From the NCBI GenBank assembly GCA_947258795.1, contig CAMYJU010000013.1:1-57740 (forward strand): a DNA stretch of 57,740 bases, written 5' to 3'. Below the pieces are notes generated by a model. The model saw nothing but the letters and a program-made list of their open reading frames with translations. It was not told the origin of the DNA and searched no databases. Below are positions 49,272-57,202 of this stretch, piece by piece. Each line of letters begins with the position of its first letter. Positions within the stretch are counted from its first letter, which is position 1. Made by a program: the position numbers and the translations under genes. Source of the stretch: an uncultured Gammaproteobacteria bacterium (lineage in GTDB: Bacteria; Pseudomonadota; Gammaproteobacteria; DRJJ01).

Positions 49272-50537
49272 ATGGAAACCATGACCGCTGTTAACCTGTT
49301 TACAAGCATTTTTCTGATCACCCTGGCCGCCAGCCTGATTATGCAATGGTGGCTGGCCAATCGTCATATCGGCCACATTAGCAAAAACCGGGCACAAGTC
49401 CCGGCTGAATTCAGCGCCCATATCCCGCTGGCCGACCATCAAAAGGCCGCTGATTACACCATCAGTAAGGTCGCCCTCGGCCGTTACGAAACCGTTTACG
49501 GTGCACTGATCCTGTTGTGGTTTACGCTCGGCGGCCTGATGAACCTGATTAATGATTTCTGGTTACAGTTTGACTGGTCGACCACCCTGACTGGTGTCGC
49601 GGTCATCATCACCATCACGATGGCCGGTTCCCTGTTAGATCTGCCGTTCACGATCTACCGCACCTTTGTGACCGAACAACGCTTCGGCTTCAACCGCACC
49701 ACCCCGGCGGTGTTTGTGATGGACCTGCTCAAGGGCGCATTGCTCGGTATCCTGCTCGGTGGCCCGTTACTGTGGGTGATCCTGTGGCTGATGGATAACA
49801 GCGGCGCATTGTGGTGGCTATATGCGTGGATGGTGTGGTTCGGTTTCAGCCTGTTCATGATGTGGGCCTACCCGGCGTTTATCGCACCCCTGTTCAACAA
49901 GTTCGAGGACCTGGAAGACAAGGAACTGAAGGACCGCATCGAGACCCTGCTGACCCAGTGCGGATTTATCAGCAAGGGCATCTACGTGATGGATGGTTCG
50001 CGCCGTTCGGCGCACGGTAATGCCTACTTCAGCGGGATTGGCAATAACAAGCGTATTGTGTTTTACGACACCCTGATCGAGCAGCTCAACGGTGATGAGA
50101 TCGAGGCGGTGCTCGCACATGAGCTCGGCCATTTCCGCATGCATCATATCCGCAAGCGCCTGGTCAGCATGGCGATCATTGGCCTGGGTGGCCTGGCCCT
50201 GCTCGGCTGGCTGATTACCCAGCCCTGGTTCTATCAGGGACTGGGCGTTGAGCATGCCAGTACCTATATGGGCCTGACCCTGTTTATGTTGTTGTCGCCG
50301 GTGTTCGGTTTCTTTACCACTCCGCTGATGTCGTGGTTTTCACGCAAGCATGAGTTCGAGGCCGATGCCTATGCGGCAAAGCAGCGGAATGCGCATGACC
50401 TGATCAAGGCGCTGGTGAAGATGTATCAGGAAAATGCCAGCACATTGACCCCGGACCCGCTATATTCGAGTTTTTATGACTCGCATCCGCCGGCCCCGGT
50501 GCGCGTGGATCATTTACAAAAACTGCAACACGCCTGA
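49272..50537 (+). CDS. Ste24-like M48 membrane metalloprotease
   Basis: A 421-residue inner-membrane protease of the Ste24/CAAX-prenyl protease-like M48 family. Multiple TM helices surround the zinc motif H283-ELG-H287 (LAHELGHFRMHHI), and EADAYAAKQR near residue 365 provides the third ligand (E in HEFEADAYA). The opening LITLAASLIMQWWLANRHI and the FNRTTPAVFVMDLLKG block match M48 Ste24-like bacterial members. Two nearby ATGs (49272 and 49281) are possible. It precedes phhB by 5 bases. Confidence 0.92.
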   Translation: METMTAVNLFTSIFLITLAASLIMQWWLANRHIGHISKNRAQVPAEFSAHIPLADHQKAADYTISKVALGRYETVYGALILLWFTLGGLMNLINDFWLQFDWSTTLTGVAVIITITMAGSLLDLPFTIYRTFVTEQRFGFNRTTPAVFVMDLLKGALLGILLGGPLLWVILWLMDNSGALWWLYAWMVWFGFSLFMMWAYPAFIAPLFNKFEDLEDKELKDRIETLLTQCGFISKGIYVMDGSRRSAHGNAYFSGIGNNKRIVFYDTLIEQLNGDEIEAVLAHELGHFRMHHIRKRLVSMAIIGLGGLALLGWLITQPWFYQGLGVEHASTYMGLTLFMLLSPVFGFFTTPLMSWFSRKHEFEADAYAAKQRNAHDLIKALVKMYQENASTLTPDPLYSSFYDSHPPAPVRVDHLQKLQHA

Positions 50538-50542
50538 CCGGG

Positions 50543-50875
50543 ATGACTGAACTGGCACACAGACAATGTACCCCTCCGGTGAAAGGCAGCCCGCCACTGG
50601 CCGGTCAGCAACTGGATGATTATGTTGCTCAACTGCACGAGGACTGGCTGTTGGCAGCCGACCGGCTCAGCATGGAACGTGATTTTATATTCAGAAACTT
50701 TCACGAAACCATGGCCTTCGTCAACGCCGTTGCCTGGGTTGCCCACCAGCAGGACCACCATCCGGATATGGAAATCGGCTACAAGCATTGCCTGGTTCGA
50801 TACAGTACGCATGCGATCGGCGGCCTGTCTGAAAACGACTTTATCTGCGCCGCCCGTATTGAAGCCCTGTTTTGA
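50543..50875 (+). CDS. phhB: Pterin-4a-carbinolamine dehydratase
   Basis: A 110-residue PCD/DCoH protein that recycles 4a-hydroxytetrahydrobiopterin. AWVAHQQDHHPDMEIGYKHCLVRYSTHAIGGLSENDF holds the family's active-site His pair and Asp/Thr block. It regenerates the pterin cofactor of phenylalanine hydroxylase, though no phhA is visible here. The start is 5 bases after the protease stop, so both are one operon. Confidence 0.93.
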   Translation: MTELAHRQCTPPVKGSPPLAGQQLDDYVAQLHEDWLLAADRLSMERDFIFRNFHETMAFVNAVAWVAHQQDHHPDMEIGYKHCLVRYSTHAIGGLSENDFICAARIEALF

Positions 50876-50910
50876 CGCGTGGAAAATCGCCTTACTGCCT
50901 CTTTGTTAGC

Positions 50911-51011
50911 CCCCTCTCCCCCAGGGAGAGGGTTGGGGTGAGGGGATCATGACAGGTATCTCGTTGCAGTATATATCCCCTCATCCTAACCTTCTCCCTC
51001 AGGGAGAAGGG
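50911..51011. repeat. Palindromic intergenic repeat, copy 1
   Basis: Begins CCCCTCTCCCCCAGGGAG and contains AGAGGGTTGGGGTGAGGGGAT; after a variable AT-rich centre it ends with the complement-type block ATCCCCTCATCCTAACCTTC to AGGGAGAAGGG. The two halves are inverted copies, so the element can fold into a long hairpin. Three further copies in the same orientation lie at 52043, 54221 and 56107. Confidence 0.85.
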
Positions 51012-51125
51012 ATAATTATCTTGCTAGTTTAGGTGTAATTTCTTGTTATCAGTATATTCAATCTGCCTGCTGACACATAGTTACAGAGATATACCTTGTA
51101 TTACGCTTATGTTAACGGGACTACA

Positions 51126-52016
51126 GTGAAATCATCTTTATCCGGGCTGGTCATCACCCAACATGGCGCAACCGCTATAATTGAAAACGCTAAGGGCAAC
51201 CTGTATCACTGCAAGATACGGCGCAACCTGGGCCGACTGGTTTGTGGTGACCGCGTACAGTTCGAACAGGAAGATGACAGCAACGGTGTCGTCACCGGCC
51301 TGGACCCACGCAGTTCGATACTGGAACGCCCGCTCAGTAATGGCAATTCACGCCTGGTCGCGGCGAATATCGACCAGATCGTAATCGTCATGGCGGTAAA
51401 GCCGGCATTCAGCGAAGCGCTGGTTGATCGCTACCTGGTGATTGCGGAGCTGACCGGCATACAACCGCTTATCGTACTGAACAAAACGGACCTGCTCGAC
51501 CCGCAAAACCATACCACCATCCAGGCACAACTATCCTGCTATGCCGAGCTCGGCTATACCGTAATCGAAACCAGCGTCAAAAAAGAACACGGCCTTGATG
51601 CACTGGCTCAACAACTGCAATCCCATACCAGCATCCTGGTGGGCCAGTCCGGTGTTGGCAAATCATCGCTGGTCAAAGCCCTGTTACCGGACATCGATAT
51701 CCGCATTGGTGCGCTCAGTGACGCGATGCATGGCCGTCATACCACCAGCACCAGCATCCTCTACCATCTGCCGGGCAGTGGTGATTTGATCGATTCACCC
51801 GGGGTCAGGGACTTCGGTGTATGGCACCTGGAGGCGAATCAGCTGGTGCGTGGCTATCGCGAGTTTGCGGACTGGTCCGGACAATGCCGGTTCAGTAACT
51901 GCAGCCACACACATGAACCCGATTGCGCGGTCAGTAGCGCTGCGCATAGCGGTGCGATTAACCCGCACAGATATCAGCGTTATCTGGCTATGTATGAAGA
52001 GCTGAATTCAGCATGA
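51126..52016 (+). CDS. rsgA: Small ribosomal subunit biogenesis GTPase RsgA
   Basis: A 296-residue GTPase counted from GTG 51126 (ACGGGA upstream); a TTG at 51096 adds ten residues. The GTPase motifs are circularly permuted as in RsgA/YjeQ: G4 NKTD, G1 VGQSGVGKSSL, G3 DSPG; an N-terminal OB fold (GLVITQHGATAII) and a C-terminal zinc knuckle (CRFSNCSHTHEPDC) complete the family pattern. It assists 30S subunit maturation. Flanked by repeat copies on both sides. Confidence 0.95.
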   Translation: MKSSLSGLVITQHGATAIIENAKGNLYHCKIRRNLGRLVCGDRVQFEQEDDSNGVVTGLDPRSSILERPLSNGNSRLVAANIDQIVIVMAVKPAFSEALVDRYLVIAELTGIQPLIVLNKTDLLDPQNHTTIQAQLSCYAELGYTVIETSVKKEHGLDALAQQLQSHTSILVGQSGVGKSSLVKALLPDIDIRIGALSDAMHGRHTTSTSILYHLPGSGDLIDSPGVRDFGVWHLEANQLVRGYREFADWSGQCRFSNCSHTHEPDCAVSSAAHSGAINPHRYQRYLAMYEELNSA

Positions 52017-52042
52017 TAAGACTGATTTTCTGCCCCATTAAC

Positions 52043-52167
52043 TCCCTCTCCCCCAGGGAGAGGGTTGGGGTGAGGGGATCATGAAAATAACGCCTGGCTT
52101 CTATTTTATCCCCTCATTCCCGCATCAAGTACGGGACAGGCTCTGGCCTTCTACCTAAGAGAGAAGG
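52043..52167. repeat. Palindromic intergenic repeat, copy 2 (interrupted)
   Basis: Same left block CCCTCTCCCCCAGGGAGA and centre as the other copies, but the right arm is interrupted by about 25 bases containing a second inverted pair, CCCG..CGGG (52119-52135), then ends GAGAAGGC. The right arm appears degraded or to have taken a smaller repeat. Confidence 0.75.
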
Positions 52168-52196
52168 CATAACCAGCTTTAAGGCTAACTCTTATA

Positions 52197-52541
52197 CTAT
52201 CCGGGTGGCCAGCCCATGGCCCTGCCACCCAGTACATGCAGGTGCACATGAAACACTGTCTGGCCCGCTTCGGCATTACAGTTCATCACGGTGCGATAAC
52301 CCGGTCCGGCGATACCATCCTGTTCCGCCACTTTTTGCGCGGCCAGGAACAGCTTGCCTACCAGTTCCGCGTCTGCGGGCTGCAGATCATTGATCGTGGA
52401 AATATGCCTGCGCGGAATCACCAGGACATGGGTGGGCGCCTGCGGGTTGACATCCCTGAACGCAACAACGTCATCGTCCTGGTAAACGATATCCGGTTCG
52501 ATCTCGCCACTGGCCATTTTGCAAAACAAACAGTCCGACAT
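52197..52541 (-). CDS. hinT: HIT-family nucleotide-binding protein
   Basis: A 114-residue histidine-triad protein. HVHLH at residues 98-102 is the triad; CLFCKMASGEIEPDIVYQDDD and PTHVLVIPRRHIS are the typical N-terminal blocks. Zn-binding Cys of the HIT N-terminus are present (C4, C7). HinT hydrolyses AMP-phosphoramidates; the physiological role is housekeeping. AGCTGAATC before the ATG gives a weak ribosome site. Confidence 0.93.
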   Translation of the reverse strand: MSDCLFCKMASGEIEPDIVYQDDDVVAFRDVNPQAPTHVLVIPRRHISTINDLQPADAELVGKLFLAAQKVAEQDGIAGPGYRTVMNCNAEAGQTVFHVHLHVLGGRAMGWPPG

Positions 52542-52585
52542 GATTCAGCTCCATTGTTAGATATCAGGCTTTAGACGAATATTCT

Positions 52586-52669
52586 GTCATTGCGAGCGCA
52601 ACGAAGCAATCTCCTCATTTATTAGCCCGTTTAAGGGATTGCCGCGCTGCTAACGCAGCTCGCAATGAC
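52586..52669. repeat. GTCATTGCGAG-type palindromic repeat
   Basis: Starts GTCATTGCGAGCGCAACGAAG, then CAATCTC, and ends with GGATTGCCGCG..CGCAATGAC, the well-known intergenic element with GTCATTGCGAG at one end and its complement at the other. Non-coding, between the HIT gene and an unrelated small gene. Confidence 0.75.
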
Positions 52670-52734
52670 TGACTTGCAATTGATTGGTGTCTCGGGTTTT
52701 GGGATAGTTTAAGTTCTGATCCAGCCGGAACAAC

Positions 52735-53088
52735 TCAAACGTAATAATCGATCTGGCGCTGCGGGTCCAGCAAGGCGCCATTTGCAGCCCGTGGCTGCTC
52801 CATATAGGCTTCGATCGCATTCCTGATCTGACCGACAGAGGTCTGCGGCGGCTGGTAGCTGGTCTGTTGTGAGGATTGTTTGGCCGGACCATAGGTTTCA
52901 GCATAAGGATCCCGCGCGGACTGCCCGCGACCACTGAGCACCTCGCCCTGCAGAACATATTCATCGGCTGCCCGGGAAGACGTGTCCGCCGCGACTAACG
53001 CGCGCGCCTGTGCAGCCACTGCAGGGTTGTCGTGCAGCGTTGCGAGCTCACGTCGGTTGGCTGAACTGGGGGATAAGGCTAGTTCCAT
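52735..53088 (-). CDS. Small hypothetical protein, conserved C-terminus
   Basis: A 117-residue hydrophilic protein. SANRRELATLHDNPAVAAQARALVAADTSSRAADEYVLQGEVL in the N half and a C-terminal VGQIRNAIEAYMEQPR followed by RQIDYYV. No family recognised; the conserved-looking terminal QIDYYV and the AIEAYM helix suggest interaction function. GGAAA precedes the ATG. It lies leftward, downstream of recR, but 165 bases away, so possibly its own unit. Confidence 0.55.
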   Translation of the reverse strand: MELALSPSSANRRELATLHDNPAVAAQARALVAADTSSRAADEYVLQGEVLSGRGQSARDPYAETYGPAKQSSQQTSYQPPQTSVGQIRNAIEAYMEQPRAANGALLDPQRQIDYYV

Positions 53089-53252
53089 CGGTTTCCAGGG
53101 ACCCTGACAGCGGATTTGATCAATACAACTGCTTGCTAGCTGCCTAAGAGTAGCATAATCACACTAAATTCGCCTTATATTAAGGGGATAAATATATACT
53201 TATTATTTTTATGGTATATCCGCAGTCCGGGTGCCGCTACGCAGCTTCCAGG

Positions 53253-53849
53253 CTACAAGTCGCGCCGGTCTGCAAACGCTTGTGACAATGTTGAGCTGTC
53301 GATGAATTCCAGCTCGCTGCCCATGGGTACGCCATGCGCCAGCCGGGTCGCCTGGATATCGCGCTTGCGCGCCATTTCACCGAGATAATGGGCGGTGGCC
53401 TCACCTTCGACGGTTGGATTGGTGGCAATGATCATTTCCCGGACCTCGCCCTGGTCCAGGCGTACTGCCAGCAGCGGCAGACCGAGTTCTTCCGGGCCGA
53501 TACCGTCGAGTGGCGACAAATGACCCATCAGCACGTAATACAGCCCGCGAAAACCGGTTGCCGCCTCCATCACCATCACATCCGCCGGTGTCTCGACCAC
53601 ACATAACAGGCTGCGGTCACGCTGGTCGTTCGCGCAGATTGGGCAAACCGGTGTTTCGCTCAGGGTACGGCAGGACTCACAATGTCCGATTTGTTCAACT
53701 GCCTGTTTCAATACCTCGGCCAGTTGTGTGGCCCCCTGCCGGTCGCGCTCCAGTAAATGGAAGGCCATACGCTGGGCACTCTTCGGCCCGACACCTGGCA
53801 GGCAACGCAGTGCCTCCATCAGTTGTTCGAGTAACGGTGTTGCCGGCAT
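53253..53849 (-). CDS. recR: Recombination mediator RecR
   Basis: A 198-residue RecR. The helix-hairpin-helix start [17 protein letters not shown], the four-Cys zinc finger ([16 protein letters not shown]) and the Toprim part ([37 protein letters not shown]) are all present. With RecO/RecF it loads RecA on gapped DNA. It follows ybaB with a one-base TGATG overlap, the conserved dnaX-ybaB-recR order. Confidence 0.97.
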   Translation of the reverse strand: MPATPLLEQLMEALRCLPGVGPKSAQRMAFHLLERDRQGATQLAEVLKQAVEQIGHCESCRTLSETPVCPICANDQRDRSLLCVVETPADVMVMEAATGFRGLYYVLMGHLSPLDGIGPEELGLPLLAVRLDQGEVREMIIATNPTVEGEATAHYLGEMARKRDIQATRLAHGVPMGSELEFIDSSTLSQAFADRRDL

Positions 53850-54172
53850 CAGAACGGCATCTTGAACCCGGGCGGCAGCGGGATACCGGAGGTCACCGAG
53901 GCCATTTTTTCCTGGCTGACCTGCTTGACCTTGTGTACCGCGTCATTGACCGCTGCGGCGATCATATCCTCCAGCATATCGCGGTCCTCACCCAGCAGTG
54001 AGTCATCGATCTGGATACGTTTGACCTCGTTCTGGCCATTCATCTGCACGGACACCATGCCACCGCCTGACTGCCCCTGTACTTCCATGTTGGCAATCTC
54101 TTCCTGCATTTTCTGCATGTTTTCCTGCATCTTCTGGGCCTGTTTCATCAGGTTACCCATTCCACCTTTCAT
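53849..54172 (-). CDS. ybaB: YbaB/EbfC nucleoid-associated protein
   Basis: A 107-residue Yba[34 protein letters not shown] is the N-terminal coiled region, and [24 protein letters not shown] the conserved beta part. These dimers bind DNA and sit between dnaX and recR in most proteobacteria, as here. GAGGTAAC is the ribosome site. Stop overlaps recR. Confidence 0.96.
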   Translation of the reverse strand: MKGGMGNLMKQAQKMQENMQKMQEEIANMEVQGQSGGGMVSVQMNGQNEVKRIQIDDSLLGEDRDMLEDMIAAAVNDAVHKVKQVSQEKMASVTSGIPLPPGFKMPF

Positions 54173-54220
54173 TGTGTTACCTCATTTGTATTTGTAACTA
54201 AGTCATTTGCTACATATTAT

Positions 54221-54317
54221 CCCCCTCTCCCCCAGGAAGAGGGTTGGGGTGAGGGGGTCGATAAACCGGATAATTTATTTATCCCCTCATCCTAGCCTTC
54301 TCCCGAAGGGAGAAGGG
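54221..54317. repeat. Palindromic intergenic repeat, copy 3
   Basis: CCCCCTCTCCCCCAGGAAGA, AGGGTTGGGGTGAGGGG, an AT-rich centre, then ATCCCCTCATCCTAGCCTTC and GAAGGGAGAAGGG. Between dnaX and ybaB, so it may be transcribed with the operon and form a hairpin in the transcript. Confidence 0.85.
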
Positions 54318-54334
54318 ACTTCCAATTCAGGCTG

Positions 54335-56020
54335 TTACTCATCACGCGGCGTAATGCGTGACGCATCTACCTCCGCATCAAATACCTTCTGTAAATCCTG
54401 CACCAGCGGATCCTGCTCAATCGCCTTGACCGAGGCCTGATGGGCCTGGTCCTTCTGGCGTATGCGCTTGTCGGTCGGCGTTTCACCACCGGTATCTCCA
54501 ACATTGATGACCAGGTGCAGGTCGGCGCCCAGGCTGGTCCGCAAGGCCTGCTGCAGTCGGTCTACAACGCTCTTGCGATTAAGCTGGGCATGGTTTGCGT
54601 CGATGGTCAGCACGATTTTGTCTGCACTCTTTTCGGTCAGCACACACTGCATGGCCAGTTCCCTGGACGGCCCCTTGATCGGCAGCTTGCTGATAATCTG
54701 GTCCCATTCACTCATCTCTATCGGTGCGCTGGCGGTGTCGACTTCAGCATGCCCGGGCTCATTCACCTCGGGGGTAGCGCCTGGCTCAGACGGGTTTACC
54801 GGACTGGTGGCGGCACCCTTCTGCTCTGCAAGGCTGGCAGATTGCCCGGCGGCCGGTTTTGCAGCCGAAGCCGGGGTTGCCGCTGATGTCTTAGCTGCAG
54901 CGGTCGGAGTGACCGTTTCGCTGACCGGCAGCGCCTGGTCCGGCTGGAACGCCAGCATACGCAGTAACACCATCTCGAAACCACCGCGCGGCTCCGGTGC
55001 CAGGGGCAAGTCACGCCGGCCGACCAGGCCGATCTGGTAGAACAGCTGTACGTCTTCCGGCAGCAGGCTGCCTGCCAGTTCCCGTACCGTGCCACTATCG
55101 AGGTCTTCGTCACCCAGTGCATCCGGCACCCACTGCGCCATCGCGATACGGTGAAACAGGCTGTTCAGTGCATCCAGCACCGACGCATAGTCAGGTGCTT
55201 TTTCAGACAACTGCGCCACCACCTGCATAACCTGGCCACCGTCACCACTGGCCAACGCACGAGCCAGGTCCTGCACGTATTGCTGATCGATGGTGCCGAG
55301 CATATCGCTGACCTGGTCGGCCACCAGCTTGCCGTCACAGTGGGCGATGGCCTGGTCCAGCAGGCTCAGCGCATCACGCATGCTGCCATCACCGGCCCGC
55401 GCCAGCGCCTGCAAAGCCGGTTTCTCATAGGTAATTTCTTCCTTGTCGAGGATGTTCTGCAGATGCTCGGCAATCCAGTGTTCCGGGATACGCTTCAGAT
55501 TGAATTGCAGACAGCGCGACAGGATGGTCACCGGCAGTTTCTGCGGGTCGGTGGTTGCAAGCAGGAACTTGACGTGTGGCGGCGGCTCTTCCAGGGTTTT
55601 AAGCAGCGCATTAAAACTCTTTTCCGACAGCATGTGCACCTCGTCGATCAGGTACACCTTGTAGCGCCCGCGGCTGGGTGCGTACTGCACATTTTCGAGC
55701 AGGTCGCGGGTATCCTCGACCTTGGTGCGCGAGGCCGCATCCACCTCGATCAGATCGATAAAACGCCCTTCATCCACCTCGGTACAGGCTGCACACTGAC
55801 CACAGGGGGTGGAACTGACGCCCTGCTCACAATTCAACGACTTGGCCAGAATGCGTGCCAACGTGGTCTTACCGACCCCGCGCGTGCCGGTAAACAGCAA
55901 GGCATGGTGGACGCGGTTCTGGTCCAGGGCATTGGTCAGTGCGCGCAGTACATGCGCCTGGCCGACCATCTCGGCAAATGTTTTCGGACGCCACTTACGC
56001 GCCAGGACCTCGTATGTCAT
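54335..56020 (-). CDS. dnaX: DNA polymerase III subunit tau/gamma
   Basis: A 561-residue clamp-loader subunit counted from ATG 56020. Walker A FTGTRGVGKTTL, zinc Cys in CEQGVSSTPCGQCAAC, Walker B region VYLIDEVHMLSEKSFNALLKTLEEPP, and sensor LLATTDPQKLPVTILSRCLQF. The second half (about 380-460) is a low-complexity Ala/Pro linker, followed by the tau C-terminal domain. No A-AAA-AAG slippery run is obvious, so the shorter gamma product may not be made by frameshift. The repeat copies at each side lie outside. Confidence 0.96.
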   Translation of the reverse strand: MTYEVLARKWRPKTFAEMVGQAHVLRALTNALDQNRVHHALLFTGTRGVGKTTLARILAKSLNCEQGVSSTPCGQCAACTEVDEGRFIDLIEVDAASRTKVEDTRDLLENVQYAPSRGRYKVYLIDEVHMLSEKSFNALLKTLEEPPPHVKFLLATTDPQKLPVTILSRCLQFNLKRIPEHWIAEHLQNILDKEEITYEKPALQALARAGDGSMRDALSLLDQAIAHCDGKLVADQVSDMLGTIDQQYVQDLARALASGDGGQVMQVVAQLSEKAPDYASVLDALNSLFHRIAMAQWVPDALGDEDLDSGTVRELAGSLLPEDVQLFYQIGLVGRRDLPLAPEPRGGFEMVLLRMLAFQPDQALPVSETVTPTAAAKTSAATPASAAKPAAGQSASLAEQKGAATSPVNPSEPGATPEVNEPGHAEVDTASAPIEMSEWDQIISKLPIKGPSRELAMQCVLTEKSADKIVLTIDANHAQLNRKSVVDRLQQALRTSLGADLHLVINVGDTGGETPTDKRIRQKDQAHQASVKAIEQDPLVQDLQKVFDAEVDASRITPRDE

Positions 56021-56106
56021 CTGGATAGTGCCATAACGGAAATAGCCCCATTCTACCGGCTTAAACCAGCTAATGCACGATGGCATATAGTGTTGACACA
56101 CAGAGT

Positions 56107-56204
56107 CCCCTCTCCCCCAGGGAGAGGGTTAGGGTGAGGGGATAAAATATGTATTTTAAATGTTTTATATTCCCTCATCCCAACCTTCTCCCTAAGGGAG
56201 AAGG
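56107..56204. repeat. Palindromic intergenic repeat, copy 4
   Basis: CCCCTCTCCCCCAGGGAGAG, GGTTAGGGTGAGGGGAT, an AT-rich centre, then TCCCTCATCCCAACCTTCTC and AAGGGAGAAGG. Between ffs and dnaX, in the same orientation as the other three copies. Confidence 0.85.
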
Positions 56205-56311
56205 AGCGAAAACACATATGTGACAACCACTTGCAAGAGAAGTCTTTTATAGTCTTTTTAAAGATCAGCCATGAGCAAGAAGGAGATGAGTATCATTGCA
56301 AAAGCATAAAT

Positions 56312-56426
56312 GGTGGTGACCCATACCAGCCACACCCCGGCGCCCGAGTCCACTGCTGCCGTTGCTCCCTTCCGGGCCTGGCGGGGTTCACAGTTTTTCG
56401 TCGCGAGGGGACCAATACAGGCCACC
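56312..56426 (-). ncRNA. ffs: 4.5S RNA of the signal recognition particle
   Basis: Read on the reverse strand the segment has the SRP RNA domain IV: CAGGCCCGGAAGGGAGCA followed by CGGCAG, the Ffh-binding symmetric and asymmetric loops with the GGAA tetraloop, and outer complementary ends GGTGG/CCACC that close a single long hairpin of about 115 nt. Pairing of both strands is continuous. Located just upstream of dnaX, as in many gammaproteobacteria. Confidence 0.95.
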
Positions 56427-56620
56427 ATAATGAGTGTTATACCGTGATCTGAGCCTGGATTCTGTCGAAATAATGAAATTTCAACAAGTTACAGGTTTCT
56501 AATGGATATAACGACGGCCAAGTCTAACAAAAATCGGGGTCTGTCTGCCAGTCCATCATGCACGCAGAGGAATTTTGTGACATATACTTGGTCTATCACA
56601 GTATGATCGGGACATCAGCC

Positions 56621-57196
56621 ATGGCATACCGGTTACCAATACAAATGCTGCTAGTCAGCATGTTGTGTATCACTGGATACACTACCCACGCGGCTGAAGT
56701 GTACAAATGGACCGGAGCGGATGGTAGCACCCATTACAGTCAGACGCCGCCAGTCACCCGGCCGGCCTCGATCGAAAAACTAAGCATTTCTGTTCATACA
56801 CCTGAGGCCGTTGAAGCAACCGGCTTGCAGACCACACTGGAAGTGGCCAAACAGCTTGAGGTCAGTAGACTGGAACGCGAACGCCTGCGGCTGGAACGAA
56901 GAAAGGCCCATCTCGAAAAACAGAAACTGCTGGCCGAGCAGGCCGCAAGGGAACAACGCCAGGCTGAACGAGGGCCGGTCTATTATTTACCCGTTATCCA
57001 ACGGCCGCACCGACCACACAAACCCTTTCATCACAAGCCGCATCCGCACAGGCCACACCCGTTCAAACCCGGTCACGGTCATCAGCATGAGGCACATCCG
57101 GTGACTATCCCGCAAAAACCGGGCAATCACAGGCCGGTCAGGCCTGGTGGCAAACAAAACATCCGGCAGGCACGCGTGGAGCTGCCCCGCCGTTAA
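56621..57196 (+). CDS. DUF4124 exported protein with His/Pro-rich tail
   Basis: A 191-residue exported protein from ATG 56621 (signal: hydrophobic IQMLLVSMLCITGYT, cleavage near residue 25; an upstream ATG at 56603 is also possible). AEVYKWTGADGSTHYSQTPP is the DUF4124 domain, a small periplasmic module. It is followed by a charged helix (about 75-120, coiled-coil-like with RLERERLRLERRKAHLEKQ) and a tail rich in His and Pro (HRPHKPFHHKPHPHRPHPF), which could bind metal. Convergent with the ABC gene, 6 bases apart. Function unknown. Confidence 0.75.
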   Translation: MAYRLPIQMLLVSMLCITGYTTHAAEVYKWTGADGSTHYSQTPPVTRPASIEKLSISVHTPEAVEATGLQTTLEVAKQLEVSRLERERLRLERRKAHLEKQKLLAEQAAREQRQAERGPVYYLPVIQRPHRPHKPFHHKPHPHRPHPFKPGHGHQHEAHPVTIPQKPGNHRPVRPGGKQNIRQARVELPRR

Positions 57197-57202
57197 CGGA
57201 TA

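Noticed and set aside
54335-56020. Programmed frameshift in dnaX (tau/gamma)
   Set aside because: No A-AAA-AAG slippery heptamer with a following stem was seen; only the full-length frame is supported.
55151-56137. Forward 328-codon open frame antisense to dnaX
   Set aside because: The reverse frame is a textbook DnaX; the forward one has no family features.
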